Shown here: in pieces, positions 51,589 through 60,232 of the stretch | How the letters are laid out: each line of letters opens with the position of its first letter | How positions within the stretch are numbered: position 1 is the first letter of the stretch | Source of the DNA: Bacteroidales bacterium UBA7009 | Lineage (GTDB): Bacteria; Bacteroidota; Bacteroidia; Bacteroidales; Paludibacteraceae | DNA: 64,000 nucleotides | Assembly (NCBI GenBank): GCA_002449665.1 | Contig: DJXH01000027.1 | Span: 62,001-126,000 of the forward strand | Direction: 5' to 3' | Position numbers and translations under genes: made by a program | Notes under the pieces: model-generated | Database searches by the model: none | Seen by the model: only the letters and a program-made list of their open reading frames with translations | What the model was told of the DNA's origin: nothing

Positions 51589-52107
51589 CTACTTGTTTTC
51601 ATCTACCCCGCTGCCGTATTCGCGGTAGGTGTGGAGAGAGAGGTTGTCGCTTACTATCTTTACCGACTGCAGGTGTTTGAACCCCATAGCGGCTATAAAG
51701 GCAAGTTCCATATCAAAGACACAGCCTTTGTAGTCTGACTGTAGGACAAAATCGCAGTTGCTGTAGCAGAGGGTTTTAACAGGCGTAAAACCATTTTGTT
51801 TCAACACATTCTCTACATCCTTGTAACCGATCTTCAGTTCAGGTTCGGGGTATGTAACGTTAGGGTGGTTGAGCCTTACTTCTTCGGGGAGGGCGACTGT
51901 ACCTATCTCGTAGTTTGCGCTGCCTGCATAGCCGATGTTGATGATGGGTGTGTTCTTGTCTATATGCTCAAGCGAGCGAAAGATATTGATAGCACCAACG
52001 CCGGTGATCACTACATTGCTGCGGTCTTGTTTGACACACTGCGGAAGATAGGTGTCAATGAGTTTCATTTCACCTTCTTCCGCAATGATAATAATAGGAT
52101 AGTCCAT
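51589..52107 (-). CDS. Nucleoside phosphorylase-like protein (short PNP/MTAN fold)
   Basis: A 172-residue protein of the purine-nucleoside phosphorylase superfamily, shorter than the usual 230-240. Visible pieces are VITGVGAINIFRSL and IINIGYAGSANYEIG (phosphate/ribose side), GCVFDMELAFIAAMGF (the Met-Glu ribose-binding motif of MTA/SAH nucleosidases and PNPs) and VKIVSDNLS (catalytic Asp position). The reduced size leaves the substrate open. It follows pepD by 4 bases, so it is part of an asparaginase-dipeptidase-nucleosidase operon. Its end is 5 bases from the convergent barrel gene. Confidence 0.78.
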   Translation of the reverse strand: MDYPIIIIAEEGEMKLIDTYLPQCVKQDRSNVVITGVGAINIFRSLEHIDKNTPIINIGYAGSANYEIGTVALPEEVRLNHPNVTYPEPELKIGYKDVENVLKQNGFTPVKTLCYSNCDFVLQSDYKGCVFDMELAFIAAMGFKHLQSVKIVSDNLSLHTYREYGSGVDENK

Positions 52108-52111
52108 ATAT

Positions 52112-53557
52112 TTAGAGTTCTTTAAGCGTAGCGAGCAGGAATTGGTAGTACTGTTGTACGGTCTTTATGTTTACACGCTCGTCGGGTGAATGGGGGTGTT
52201 CTATGGTCGGACCGAATGAGATCATATCCATACCCGGGTAGTTGCGCCCTATGATGCCGCATTCAAGTCCGGCGTGTATGGTGATGATGCGCGGTTCTTT
52301 GCCAAACTCTTTTTTGTATATCTCCTGCATTTTCTCGAGTATGCGGCTGTGGATGTTGGGTTTCCAGCCAGGGTAGTCGCCCGAGAACTGAACGTCAGCA
52401 CCTGCAAGAGCAAAGGTGGAATGGATGATTTGACGCAGTTCCTCTTTGCGGCTTTCAACTGATGAACGAGTGAGGCAGAGTACCTTCACGCTATTGCCTT
52501 CCATAGCGATGGTGGATACGTTGTTGCTCGTTTCCACTACGTCCGGCATTTCGGGTATCATACGATATACGCCGTGCGGGCAGATGGTGATGGCGTGAAT
52601 AAGGAAATCCTGTACGTCCTCGGGCATCTCTGTCTTCGGACATTCTACTTCGGTGGCTGTGAAATGTATATTATCCTCTACGCCGTCATATTCGCGTATG
52701 AAGAGGTCTTCGTAATCGTCCACGAGTTGGAGCAACTCCTCTTTGCCGTCAGCGGGAATGGTGATGACAGCCGTGGCTTCACGCGGGATGGCATTGCGGA
52801 GCGAACCGCCTTCTACGCATGCAAGGCGTGCTTCGTAGTTGGCTACAGCATCTTTGAGGAAGCGGAACAGCAGTTTGTTGGCGTTGGCGCGTTGCAGGTT
52901 GATGTCCACGCCGGAGTGTCCGCCTTTCAGTCCTTTGAGTTCGATTTTGAGCGCGATGTCACCTTCTTCTGTTGCTACCGGTTCGAAGTCAAAACGTGCT
53001 GTAGTATCCACACCGCCTGCGCAGCCTATATAGAGTTCGCCTTCCGTTTCGGAGTCAAGGTTAAGCAGAGTGCTGCCTTTGAGTACGCCTCCTTGCAGAG
53101 CCTGTGCGCCGTACATGCCCGTTTCTTCATCTGTTGTAAAGAATGCTTCAAGAGGCGGGTGTACTATATTTTTGTCGGCGAGAATAGCCATTGCCGTGGC
53201 AACGCCTATACCGTTATCTGCGCCGAGAGTGGTGCCATCGGCAGTTACCCATTCGCCGTTGTCTTCAATGTAGGCACGAATGGGATCTTTGTCAAAGTCA
53301 AACACCTTGTCGTTGTTTTTCTGCGGCACCATATCCATGTGTGCTTGGAGGATAACGCCCGGGTGGTTTTCATATCCGGGGTAGGCAGGCTTGCGGATAA
53401 TGACATTGCCTATCTCTTCCACTATTGTTTCAAGTCCGAGACTGCGACCATAGTCGGCAAGAAAGGCGGAAATCTGTTCTTTCCTGCCTGAAGGGCGCGG
53501 AATTTGGGTAAGACTTTGGAAATGTTTCCAAACGGCTTGTGGTTGTAAATTTGTCAT
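52112..53557 (-). CDS. pepD: Cytosolic aminoacyl-histidine dipeptidase (PepD, M20)
   Basis: Zinc dipeptidase that cleaves Xaa-His and many other dipeptides. It has 481 residues from ATG 53557. Metal motifs: LQAHMDMVP (first His/Asp), GTTLGADNGIGVA (bridging Asp) and FFTTDEETGMYGAQAL (catalytic Glu and metal Glu). ITIHAGLECGIIG and SFGPTIEHPHSPDERV lie near the C-terminus. No signal peptide. It comes 43 bases after ansA and is probably in the same amino-acid catabolic operon. Confidence 0.95.
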   Translation of the reverse strand: MTNLQPQAVWKHFQSLTQIPRPSGRKEQISAFLADYGRSLGLETIVEEIGNVIIRKPAYPGYENHPGVILQAHMDMVPQKNNDKVFDFDKDPIRAYIEDNGEWVTADGTTLGADNGIGVATAMAILADKNIVHPPLEAFFTTDEETGMYGAQALQGGVLKGSTLLNLDSETEGELYIGCAGGVDTTARFDFEPVATEEGDIALKIELKGLKGGHSGVDINLQRANANKLLFRFLKDAVANYEARLACVEGGSLRNAIPREATAVITIPADGKEELLQLVDDYEDLFIREYDGVEDNIHFTATEVECPKTEMPEDVQDFLIHAITICPHGVYRMIPEMPDVVETSNNVSTIAMEGNSVKVLCLTRSSVESRKEELRQIIHSTFALAGADVQFSGDYPGWKPNIHSRILEKMQEIYKKEFGKEPRIITIHAGLECGIIGRNYPGMDMISFGPTIEHPHSPDERVNIKTVQQYYQFLLATLKEL

Positions 53558-53600
53558 AGTTGTCAAATTATTTTGTTAGAATGTTCTGTTAGTCTCTTGT

Positions 53601-54650
53601 TTAGAAGTATCGCCTATGTTCATCCGATACCGTCATTTCGCCGACGATGGAGTTTTGCAGTTTGAGTTTCACTTTCTCTATATCGTTTGGGTACTCGCCG
53701 AGCAGTATCATCATCTTGGCGAGCAGGGCTTCTGTGGTGATGTCGTAGCCGGAGAGTACGCCTGCGCGCAGCAGGTTCATGCTCACCTCATACCTGCCCA
53801 TTTCCACGCTGCCGGTGTCGCACTGGGTTTTGTTCACAATCACCACTCCGCGTTTAACGGCATCGGCAAGCAGCAGGTAGAACCATTCGCACGACGGTGC
53901 ATTGCCCGAACCGTAGGTTTCAAGTATAACGCCTTTGATGTCGGACGAGAGAATGGCTTTGACGAGTGGTTCTGTAATACCGGGGAAGAGCTTCAGGACT
54001 GCCACGCGGCGGTCTGTCTTGGTGTGCAAGATAAGCGGCAGAGATTTGCCTTCGGGATAGTGAATAAGCCCGTGGTGGTAGTGGATATGAACGCCTGCTT
54101 TGGCAAGAGCGGGATAGTTGAAACTCTCGAATGCCTCAAAGTGTTCGGCGTTCTTTTTGGTAGTGCGGTTGGCGCGGAACAGTTTGCCCTCGAAGCACAG
54201 ACTCACTTCTGGTACGATACAGTTGCCGTCGCTATCTCTTGCTGCGGCTATCTCTATGGCAGTCAAGAGGTTCTCTTTGGCATCGGAGCGCAATACACCC
54301 ACAGGGAGTTGGCTGCCGGTAAAGACTACGGCTTTATTGAGGTTTTGCAGCATAAAACTCATAGCACTTGCCGAGTAGGACATAGTGTCCGTGCCATGAA
54401 GGATGACAAAACCGTCGTATTTGTCGTAGTTGTTATAGACTGTTGTTGCCATCTTCGCCCAGTCTCGAGGGTTGACATCGGATGAGTCAATGAGCGGGTC
54501 AAAGGGCAGCATATCAATAGACATATCGGCGGCGAAGAGTTCCGGAACGAAAGCCTTGAACGTGTCCAAATCAGCGGGGCGTAATGCTCCGTTTTCGGGA
54601 TTTCGAACCATTGAGATAGTACCGCCTGTGAGAATAACGAGTATTTTCAT
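53601..54650 (-). CDS. ansA: Type I L-asparaginase
   Basis: Hydrolyses asparagine to aspartate and ammonia in the cytosol. It has 349 residues, no signal peptide. The two catalytic threonines are T11 in ILTGGTISM and T87 in LHGTDTMSYSASAMSF, with D88 beside it. This start has an unusually strong ribosome-binding site for the phylum. First gene of an ansA-pepD-phosphorylase-like operon. Confidence 0.95.
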   Translation of the reverse strand: MKILVILTGGTISMVRNPENGALRPADLDTFKAFVPELFAADMSIDMLPFDPLIDSSDVNPRDWAKMATTVYNNYDKYDGFVILHGTDTMSYSASAMSFMLQNLNKAVVFTGSQLPVGVLRSDAKENLLTAIEIAAARDSDGNCIVPEVSLCFEGKLFRANRTTKKNAEHFEAFESFNYPALAKAGVHIHYHHGLIHYPEGKSLPLILHTKTDRRVAVLKLFPGITEPLVKAILSSDIKGVILETYGSGNAPSCEWFYLLLADAVKRGVVIVNKTQCDTGSVEMGRYEVSMNLLRAGVLSGYDITTEALLAKMMILLGEYPNDIEKVKLKLQNSIVGEMTVSDEHRRYF

Positions 54651-54659
54651 ACCATATAA

Positions 54660-54667
54660 CCTCCTTT
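54660..54667 (-). promoter_or_regulatory. Strong Shine-Dalgarno sequence of ansA
   Basis: AAAGGAGG on the minus strand, 9 bases before the ATG at 54650. Most genes in the window lack such a site; another AAAGGAGG precedes potC (62411-62404). Confidence 0.75.
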
Positions 54668-54687
54668 CTTACTCCACAATCGGACGG

Positions 54688-54718
54688 CAAAGATACATAT
54701 CTTTTTTCATTTTGCAAA
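54688..54718 (-). promoter_or_regulatory. Promoter for ansA operon
   Basis: Minus-strand TTTG (54718-54715) and TATCTTTG (54695-54688) with a 19-base spacer. The leader is about 30 bases. Confidence 0.65.
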
Positions 54719-54770
54719 CTATTTATTGCGTTTTTTTAGCAATTAGACCAGTTTTAGTGTCTTTTTTCGC

Positions 54771-54787
54771 TTGGCACAGAATTTGTT
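54771..54787 (+). promoter_or_regulatory. Possible sigma-54 type -24/-12 promoter
   Basis: TTGGCACAGAATTTGTT, against TTGGCACG-N4-TTGCT: two mismatches, one of them the C of the -12 GC, and correct GG to -12 spacing. No TAnnTTTG element is seen upstream of the response-regulator gene. The ATG is 42 bases downstream. Confidence 0.35.
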
Positions 54788-54828
54788 ATGAAAATTTTAA
54801 TTAAGTTTAATTGCCAAATTCAGCGTAT

Positions 54829-55548
54829 ATGGAAGGTTTTAGCACGCGGATAATGATATGTGAAGACGATCCGATAATAAGCGTTTGGCTGTCGGATGCG
54901 TTTCGTCAGGCGGGGTATGATGTAGTGTGTGTATATAGCAGTGAAGATGCGTTAGAAACGGCATTGCGCAAGTCGGTTGATGCATGCGTAGTTGACGAAA
55001 AAGCGTTTGGCAACGGCGGGTTAGACCTTGTTAAAGAACTGCGCTCAAGCGAATATGAGCAGCCTGTAATACTGATGTCGGACAGCGGCAGCACGGAACA
55101 TATAGTGGAAGTGTACAAGGCAGGGACTACCGACTTCTTGGTAAAACCGTTCAGTGTGGAAGTCATCCTTTGTAAGATATATGCACTGCTGCGGTTGGCC
55201 GCCAAGAAGGAGGAAGACACACGTACCGTTTTTCGTCTTGGCAGTCTTACTTTTGACAGCGTAACGCAGACTCTTGGCAATAGAAAACTGACAAGCCGTG
55301 AGAGTGCACTATTGCTGTTGCTTTGCAGGCATGAAAACGAGTTTGTCAGCGGTGTGTATATTCTCAAGCATCTTTGGGGCAGAGACGACCATTTCTCTAC
55401 ACGCTCTTTTTATGTCTATGTCTGCAATCTTCGTAAGTATCTTGAGCCTGAGGGGGTAGCCATTATCTCCGGCAGGAAGAGCGGATATAAACTTATGACC
55501 CGCAATGCAAATGCGAGTCATAGTTTAATGTCTGAAGAAACGGCGTAA
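54829..55548 (+). CDS. Orphan OmpR-family response regulator
   Basis: DNA-binding response regulator of 239 residues from ATG 54829. The receiver has the acidic pocket E12-D13-D14, phospho-acceptor D56 (CVVDEKAF), S84 (ILMSDSG) and K106 (FLVKPF). Residues about 140-230 are a winged helix (LTSRESALLLLLCRHENEFVSGVYILKHLWG, RSFYVYVCNLRKYL, ISGRKSGYKL). No histidine kinase is adjacent. The layout is like Bacteroides RprY-type orphans. It ends 5 bases from the convergent barrel gene. Confidence 0.9.
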   Translation: MEGFSTRIMICEDDPIISVWLSDAFRQAGYDVVCVYSSEDALETALRKSVDACVVDEKAFGNGGLDLVKELRSSEYEQPVILMSDSGSTEHIVEVYKAGTTDFLVKPFSVEVILCKIYALLRLAAKKEEDTRTVFRLGSLTFDSVTQTLGNRKLTSRESALLLLLCRHENEFVSGVYILKHLWGRDDHFSTRSFYVYVCNLRKYLEPEGVAIISGRKSGYKLMTRNANASHSLMSEETA

Positions 55549-55553
55549 GTCTG

Positions 55554-57281
55554 TTAAAAATCCCAGTGGAATCCTATTTCTCCGTTTATGCCCTGCGACT
55601 GGTAGCCGTAGTAGATGTCGTTGTGTCGGTGCAGGTAGTTATTGAGTTGCGCATAGACATACAGCCATCGGTTGACATTATATCTCGCTCCCAAGTTCAG
55701 GTCTATATACGGCTTGAGTTTTTTGTTGGTTCCGTCTGCGAGCAGGGCAAATTTTGAACCTTGAACGCAGTTGTCCGAATAGACCGACCACTTGCTGTCT
55801 ATGTTCACATCAACACGAAGACCCAAATCCCATGACGGACGGTCGTAAGCAATAGAGTTGTCATACGTCATACCGGCGGGTGCTTCTAAATTGAGCAGTT
55901 GCCAGTGGTAGTAGTTGCCGCTCAAACGTATGTTTACTATGTCTTGGTAGTGGTACAGCAGTTCGGCTCCCACTTTCCAGCGGTTGTAGTCGGAGTAGAA
56001 GTAGTCGAGATACGTCTTGTCGGACGAGTGGAGCATAGCGAAAGTGGGTGCGCAAAGTGTAGTCTGATTGCGCATGTGTGCAAAGCCTCCATATACGTCA
56101 ATGAGCATTGTACTCATCGGCTTTATCTTAAAGCCAATTGCTGCATCGGCGGGGGTGTATGCGCTCACGTGGTGGGAGGTGATACCGGGTATGATGTCAA
56201 AATACGGGTTGGTAGCCATATAGCCTTGCAGCGTGCCTGCGCCGAATTGCCCTTTGGCATTCGCATAGACGGCAAGCATGGAGGGTAGTATGCGGTATTC
56301 AATCTCCACATTAGGCGATGGGGCAAAACTTATATTGCCGTTGCCTGACATCATCTGCCCTTTGCCAACGTTCATATCTATGTTCACTCCGGCGTGTACC
56401 TGCCAGTTGAGCGAACTAAACTGATAGTAAGGCTCAAAGCGCATTGCGTGGCGGGCATTATATAGAGCGGGGTTGAGGTTGACTGCCTTATCCACGGAGT
56501 AGAAAGCGTTTTGTACGTATATGTTTATACCTGCGCTGTTTTCCTCGTTTATCCAAGCCGCTTCGGCGCGTGTTCTGATGTTGTGTTCGGTGGTATGTTT
56601 GGGCAGGATGAATGCATTGTAACCGGTTTGAAGGAGGAGAGAGAAGTTTTCAAGGCTGTTTGAGCGTATGCCTATATTGGCATCTGCCTCAAAGATATGC
56701 TGTTTGTCATCGCGGGTAAGTTCGCCGTATTTTTTGCGCAGTTTGTTGTCGCCGTCATAGTATCTGCCGTATCTGGTATAGAACAGGTGTGAACCTTCGA
56801 CATTGAAGAAGATGTCCACTAAGGACAGCCTTTGCAGGAACGACATCCCTATTTTGGACGAAGCGTCTGATTTTATACCCCATCTGCCATCGTGGTTGGC
56901 ATAGAGGTTGATGTTAGTGTTGGTCTTGGTGTTAAGTCTGTAGCCGAAGTCGAGCCAAGTAAGCGGGTAGCCGCCTCCTACTTCGAGCCAGCCGTTGGTG
57001 GGTCTCGGGCGGTTGAACTTGATGGCGGACGAGCCGAGGGTGGTGAGGTTGTACGAACTCTCGAGCGACTTGGAGAAGGTGCTGTACTTCACCTCTACCG
57101 GTTCTATTGTCGTTTCCACTTGCAGCGGATTGAGGTTCACTTTTCCCGCACTTTGGATTATGGGCTGAAACTCGCGCTCTACCACCACGTTGCGCGATAT
57201 GGTCGAGTCGTTGTCGTTTTGGGCATAGGCTGCGGTAGTGGCAAGCAGCAGGGTTAGTATGATGGAAAAATGTGTTTTCAT
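55554..57281 (-). CDS. Outer-membrane beta-barrel protein (TonB-receptor-like)
   Basis: Predicted 575-residue barrel with signal peptide (1-20, AAYAQ). It opens with a conserved segment (STISRNVVVEREFQPIIQSAGKVN), followed by repeated amphipathic strands (GWLEVGGGYPLTWLDFGYRLNTKTNTNINLYANHDGRWG) and the barrel-type C-terminal residue in GEIGFHWDF. There is no plug domain, so it is not a complete TonB-dependent transporter. It overlaps the large TPR gene by 4 bases. The pairing suggests an outer-membrane complex in which the TPR protein is the periplasmic partner (inference). Confidence 0.75.
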   Translation of the reverse strand: MKTHFSIILTLLLATTAAYAQNDNDSTISRNVVVEREFQPIIQSAGKVNLNPLQVETTIEPVEVKYSTFSKSLESSYNLTTLGSSAIKFNRPRPTNGWLEVGGGYPLTWLDFGYRLNTKTNTNINLYANHDGRWGIKSDASSKIGMSFLQRLSLVDIFFNVEGSHLFYTRYGRYYDGDNKLRKKYGELTRDDKQHIFEADANIGIRSNSLENFSLLLQTGYNAFILPKHTTEHNIRTRAEAAWINEENSAGINIYVQNAFYSVDKAVNLNPALYNARHAMRFEPYYQFSSLNWQVHAGVNIDMNVGKGQMMSGNGNISFAPSPNVEIEYRILPSMLAVYANAKGQFGAGTLQGYMATNPYFDIIPGITSHHVSAYTPADAAIGFKIKPMSTMLIDVYGGFAHMRNQTTLCAPTFAMLHSSDKTYLDYFYSDYNRWKVGAELLYHYQDIVNIRLSGNYYHWQLLNLEAPAGMTYDNSIAYDRPSWDLGLRVDVNIDSKWSVYSDNCVQGSKFALLADGTNKKLKPYIDLNLGARYNVNRWLYVYAQLNNYLHRHNDIYYGYQSQGINGEIGFHWDF

Positions 57282-60229
57282 AACTCTTCGTCTTCTAATT
57301 CGTTAGTGTTGTCCTCCTGTTCGGTGTCGGCGGTTTTGGGTTGTTCGAGACTTTCTATTTCCGCAAGTTTGTCGCTTATAGTTGGCATGATGTCGTCTGT
57401 TGAGTCTTTGTAGTTGGCTTGCAGCGAGAGAAGGTATTGTTTGGCTTGGAAGAGGTCGCCGCGTTGTACGTTGATGTCGGCGAGCAGAATGAGTGCTTTA
57501 GCGAGCCAGTACTGGTGTTGGGTGCGCTGACCGGCGAAGCGCATTATTTCGCTTTCGGAACTATCGAGTGCGCCAAGGCGGAAATAGCAGTCGGCAAGCA
57601 GGTAGGCTGCTTCGGCTCCCGTTACCACACGCACGTTCTTGCTCAGCGGCGAGAAATCAACGGCTGCACGACCGTATTCCTGCATACGATAGAACACCTT
57701 GCCGCGATTATACATTGCTTCTTCTTTTACGTTGTCAGATACATCATCGCTGTCTATCAATCTGTTGGCAACATCAACAGTAGCAGAATCGTCTTGTAGG
57801 AAGTATGAGCAGCGCAGTATGCCGAGGTCGGCAGTGTTGCGTTTTTGCTTATCGGTGGCGATAGCTCGCATCCGGCGGAAGCTCTCGCGTGCGGCTGCAT
57901 AGTCTTTCTTGTCGTACTGAAGTTCGCCAAGACGTGTAGCCGTTTCTTCCATATAGGGATTACCCGGAGTGTCTAACAGGCTTTGGTAGAGAGCAATGGC
58001 TTCGTTGTTGTTACCGAGACGATAGTGGCAGTCGGCAGCATACCAAGAGGCTGATACGCAGTATCTTCCGCCCGGGCAGAACTGCGAGGTGTAGGTGGCA
58101 AGTCCGGCTGCTGCTTCAGTGTAGTTGCCGAGCATATATTGCAGTTCGGCTGTAACGTATGTGAGAGAGTCTTCCTGGTTGCTAACTTTCATATTCATAC
58201 GACTGAGTTGTTTGGCGTAGTCGAGATACTCTGCAAGGCGGTTGTTTTCCACGTATATCTGTTCAAGTGCTTCAAGTGCGAGGTAGGCTTCTTCAGTTCC
58301 CGGGTAGGTGTTGATGGTGGTCTTGAAGGCATCAAGTGCTTTGTCCGTCTGTGCGCTGTTGCGGTACGCCATCGCAAGTTCGAGAGCCGATTTGCGGGCG
58401 AGGTTGCTGTTCGGATAGTTTTTTATGAGGCGTTGGTATGCATCTATAGCCTGCTCGGTGTTGTTGTCTTGTTGTGAGGCGCGTGCTATCTCGTAGAGGG
58501 CATCGTCGGCGTAGTCGGACTTGGGGTATTGGCTTACAAGTTGTTCCATCATCTGTGCTTTCTCGCCGTATTTGCGCATCAGTCCGAGTGCGTAGCCGGT
58601 CTGGAAAGTGGCGTAGTCGGCTCCGGCGGCTTTCATCTCTATGACCTGTCGGTAGGCTTTGACGGCATCTTGGAAGGCGCGGTTGTTGAAGCAGCAGTCG
58701 CCTATGCGGTTGAGGGCATCGGCTTTGAGTTGGTCAGCCGCTTTGTTCTCGGCAAGGAAGTAGCGGAAAGCCACTTCTGCTTCGCTGTACTGCTTGAGGC
58801 TGAAGAGCGAGTAGCCTTGCAGATAGCGTGCTTGCGGCAGGTTGTATGAGGTGTTGTTGGTCTGCTTGAGGAACAGGTTGATGTCGTTGTAGCAAGCCTC
58901 GTATTGGCGCAGGCGGTACTTGGCTTCAGCGCGGTAGTAGTAGGCATCGGTCTTATAGACGGAGTTGTTGGTGTCGTTGTCTATTACGTCTGTCATCCAC
59001 TGTGCCGACTCTTTCATTCTTCCTTGCAGGAAGCAGTCAACGCCTATCTGATAGCGCAGATACTGCCGTATTTCTTGTACCTTGGCAGTCTGCACCGGCA
59101 TGGCGTTTACTGCATCAAGTGCGGCGCGGTAGTTCTTCGAACTCATATAGACTGTAGCAAGCAGGCGGTAGGCATCGTTGGCGTGTTGTGTGTTAGGGTA
59201 TTCGCGTAGGAAGTCGTTAAACGCTGTTATGCTCTCGCCGAGGGCTGTAGAGTTCTCGTAGGTGCAGAGGGCGTAGTTGTACATCGCCTCTTCTCTTACT
59301 TCGGGGTCAAGGTTGAATTTGGCGGTGGCGGCGTAGGCGAGTTTGGCTTTCTCCGTGTCGCCGGTCTTAAGGTAACTGTGTGCAAGGTGCAGGCAGGTGC
59401 TTTCGGATATGGAGTCGTTTTTCTGTTTTACGCGTTTGAGTGTTTTGATGGCATCTGCATACTGCTCTTGCTTGTATTCGGCTATACCGAGCAGGTAGGT
59501 GTCTTCGCGCAGAGGAACGGCTTTGTGTTTGGTGCAGTGGGTGTCGTACTGACGAAGGTGGGTTACGGTCTGCTCATATTCACCTTTGGCAAAATACATC
59601 TCGCCGAGTATGCGATGCAGTTCGCTGTTGTATTCGCTCTCGCGGTTGTTCTTCAGTAGTGTCTCGGCGCGGGTGTAGGCTTCATCGTAGTTTTTCTGTG
59701 CGTAGTAGATCTGCACTATATAGTAGGGTACGATGTTTTTGTATTGTTCCGTATCTTCTATTTCGAGGAAATATGGTAGTGCGCTTTTGTAGTCGCCTTT
59801 GGTGTATAGGGTATAGGCGTAGTAGTACTTACCCTGCATCGTAAAGGGGCTGCGGCTGTCTTTGATGGTCTTGAAACAAATGAGTGCCTGATCCATATCG
59901 CCTTGCTTGAGGAAGGCGTAGCCGCGATAGAAATAGAAGAGCGGTTGGTCGTCGCGTGCAAGGTCTTTTCTTTGCACTTTGTTGAATGTTCTCAAGGCTT
60001 GCTTGTAGCGTCCTCTTTCTGTCTGCAAGACGCCGAGCATCAGTTGCACCTCACTTTCGTAGGTGGTATAGGGATAGTCTTGCAGGTATTGTTTCAACTC
60101 GTCTTGGGCGTATTTGTGTCGTGCCTCAAAGACCTGTCTTACCTCTTTGTAACGCTGCTCCATATCGTTGGCCGCAATCCCTGTGGTGAGGGTAAGGAGC
60201 AAGAGCAGCAAGCCTGATTTGAACTTCAT
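57278..60229 (-). CDS. Large periplasmic tetratricopeptide repeat protein
   Basis: A 983-residue exported TPR protein. The signal peptide (1-20) is followed by some twenty or more TPR/Sel1-like units through most of the chain (ADAIKTLKRVKQKNDSISESTCLHLAHSYLKTGDTEKAKLAYA, AIDAYQRLIKNYPNSNLARKSALELA, YPKSDYADDALYEIARA) and an acidic tail (EQEDNTNELEDEEL). Several units have the YPxSxxADDAxY form seen in YbgF/BamD-like repeats. It probably works as a protein-binding scaffold. It begins 3 bases after potD, so it shares the polyamine-transport transcript. Confidence 0.88.
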   Translation of the reverse strand: MKFKSGLLLLLLTLTTGIAANDMEQRYKEVRQVFEARHKYAQDELKQYLQDYPYTTYESEVQLMLGVLQTERGRYKQALRTFNKVQRKDLARDDQPLFYFYRGYAFLKQGDMDQALICFKTIKDSRSPFTMQGKYYYAYTLYTKGDYKSALPYFLEIEDTEQYKNIVPYYIVQIYYAQKNYDEAYTRAETLLKNNRESEYNSELHRILGEMYFAKGEYEQTVTHLRQYDTHCTKHKAVPLREDTYLLGIAEYKQEQYADAIKTLKRVKQKNDSISESTCLHLAHSYLKTGDTEKAKLAYAATAKFNLDPEVREEAMYNYALCTYENSTALGESITAFNDFLREYPNTQHANDAYRLLATVYMSSKNYRAALDAVNAMPVQTAKVQEIRQYLRYQIGVDCFLQGRMKESAQWMTDVIDNDTNNSVYKTDAYYYRAEAKYRLRQYEACYNDINLFLKQTNNTSYNLPQARYLQGYSLFSLKQYSEAEVAFRYFLAENKAADQLKADALNRIGDCCFNNRAFQDAVKAYRQVIEMKAAGADYATFQTGYALGLMRKYGEKAQMMEQLVSQYPKSDYADDALYEIARASQQDNNTEQAIDAYQRLIKNYPNSNLARKSALELAMAYRNSAQTDKALDAFKTTINTYPGTEEAYLALEALEQIYVENNRLAEYLDYAKQLSRMNMKVSNQEDSLTYVTAELQYMLGNYTEAAAGLATYTSQFCPGGRYCVSASWYAADCHYRLGNNNEAIALYQSLLDTPGNPYMEETATRLGELQYDKKDYAAARESFRRMRAIATDKQKRNTADLGILRCSYFLQDDSATVDVANRLIDSDDVSDNVKEEAMYNRGKVFYRMQEYGRAAVDFSPLSKNVRVVTGAEAAYLLADCYFRLGALDSSESEIMRFAGQRTQHQYWLAKALILLADINVQRGDLFQAKQYLLSLQANYKDSTDDIMPTISDKLAEIESLEQPKTADTEQEDNTNELEDEEL

Positions 60230-60232
60230 TGT

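Noticed and set aside
52574..53491. 305-codon plus-strand open frame opposite pepD
   Set aside because: Antisense shadow of a complete M20 dipeptidase; no start signals.
53616..54485. 289-codon plus-strand open frame opposite ansA
   Set aside because: Antisense to a complete asparaginase with both catalytic threonines.
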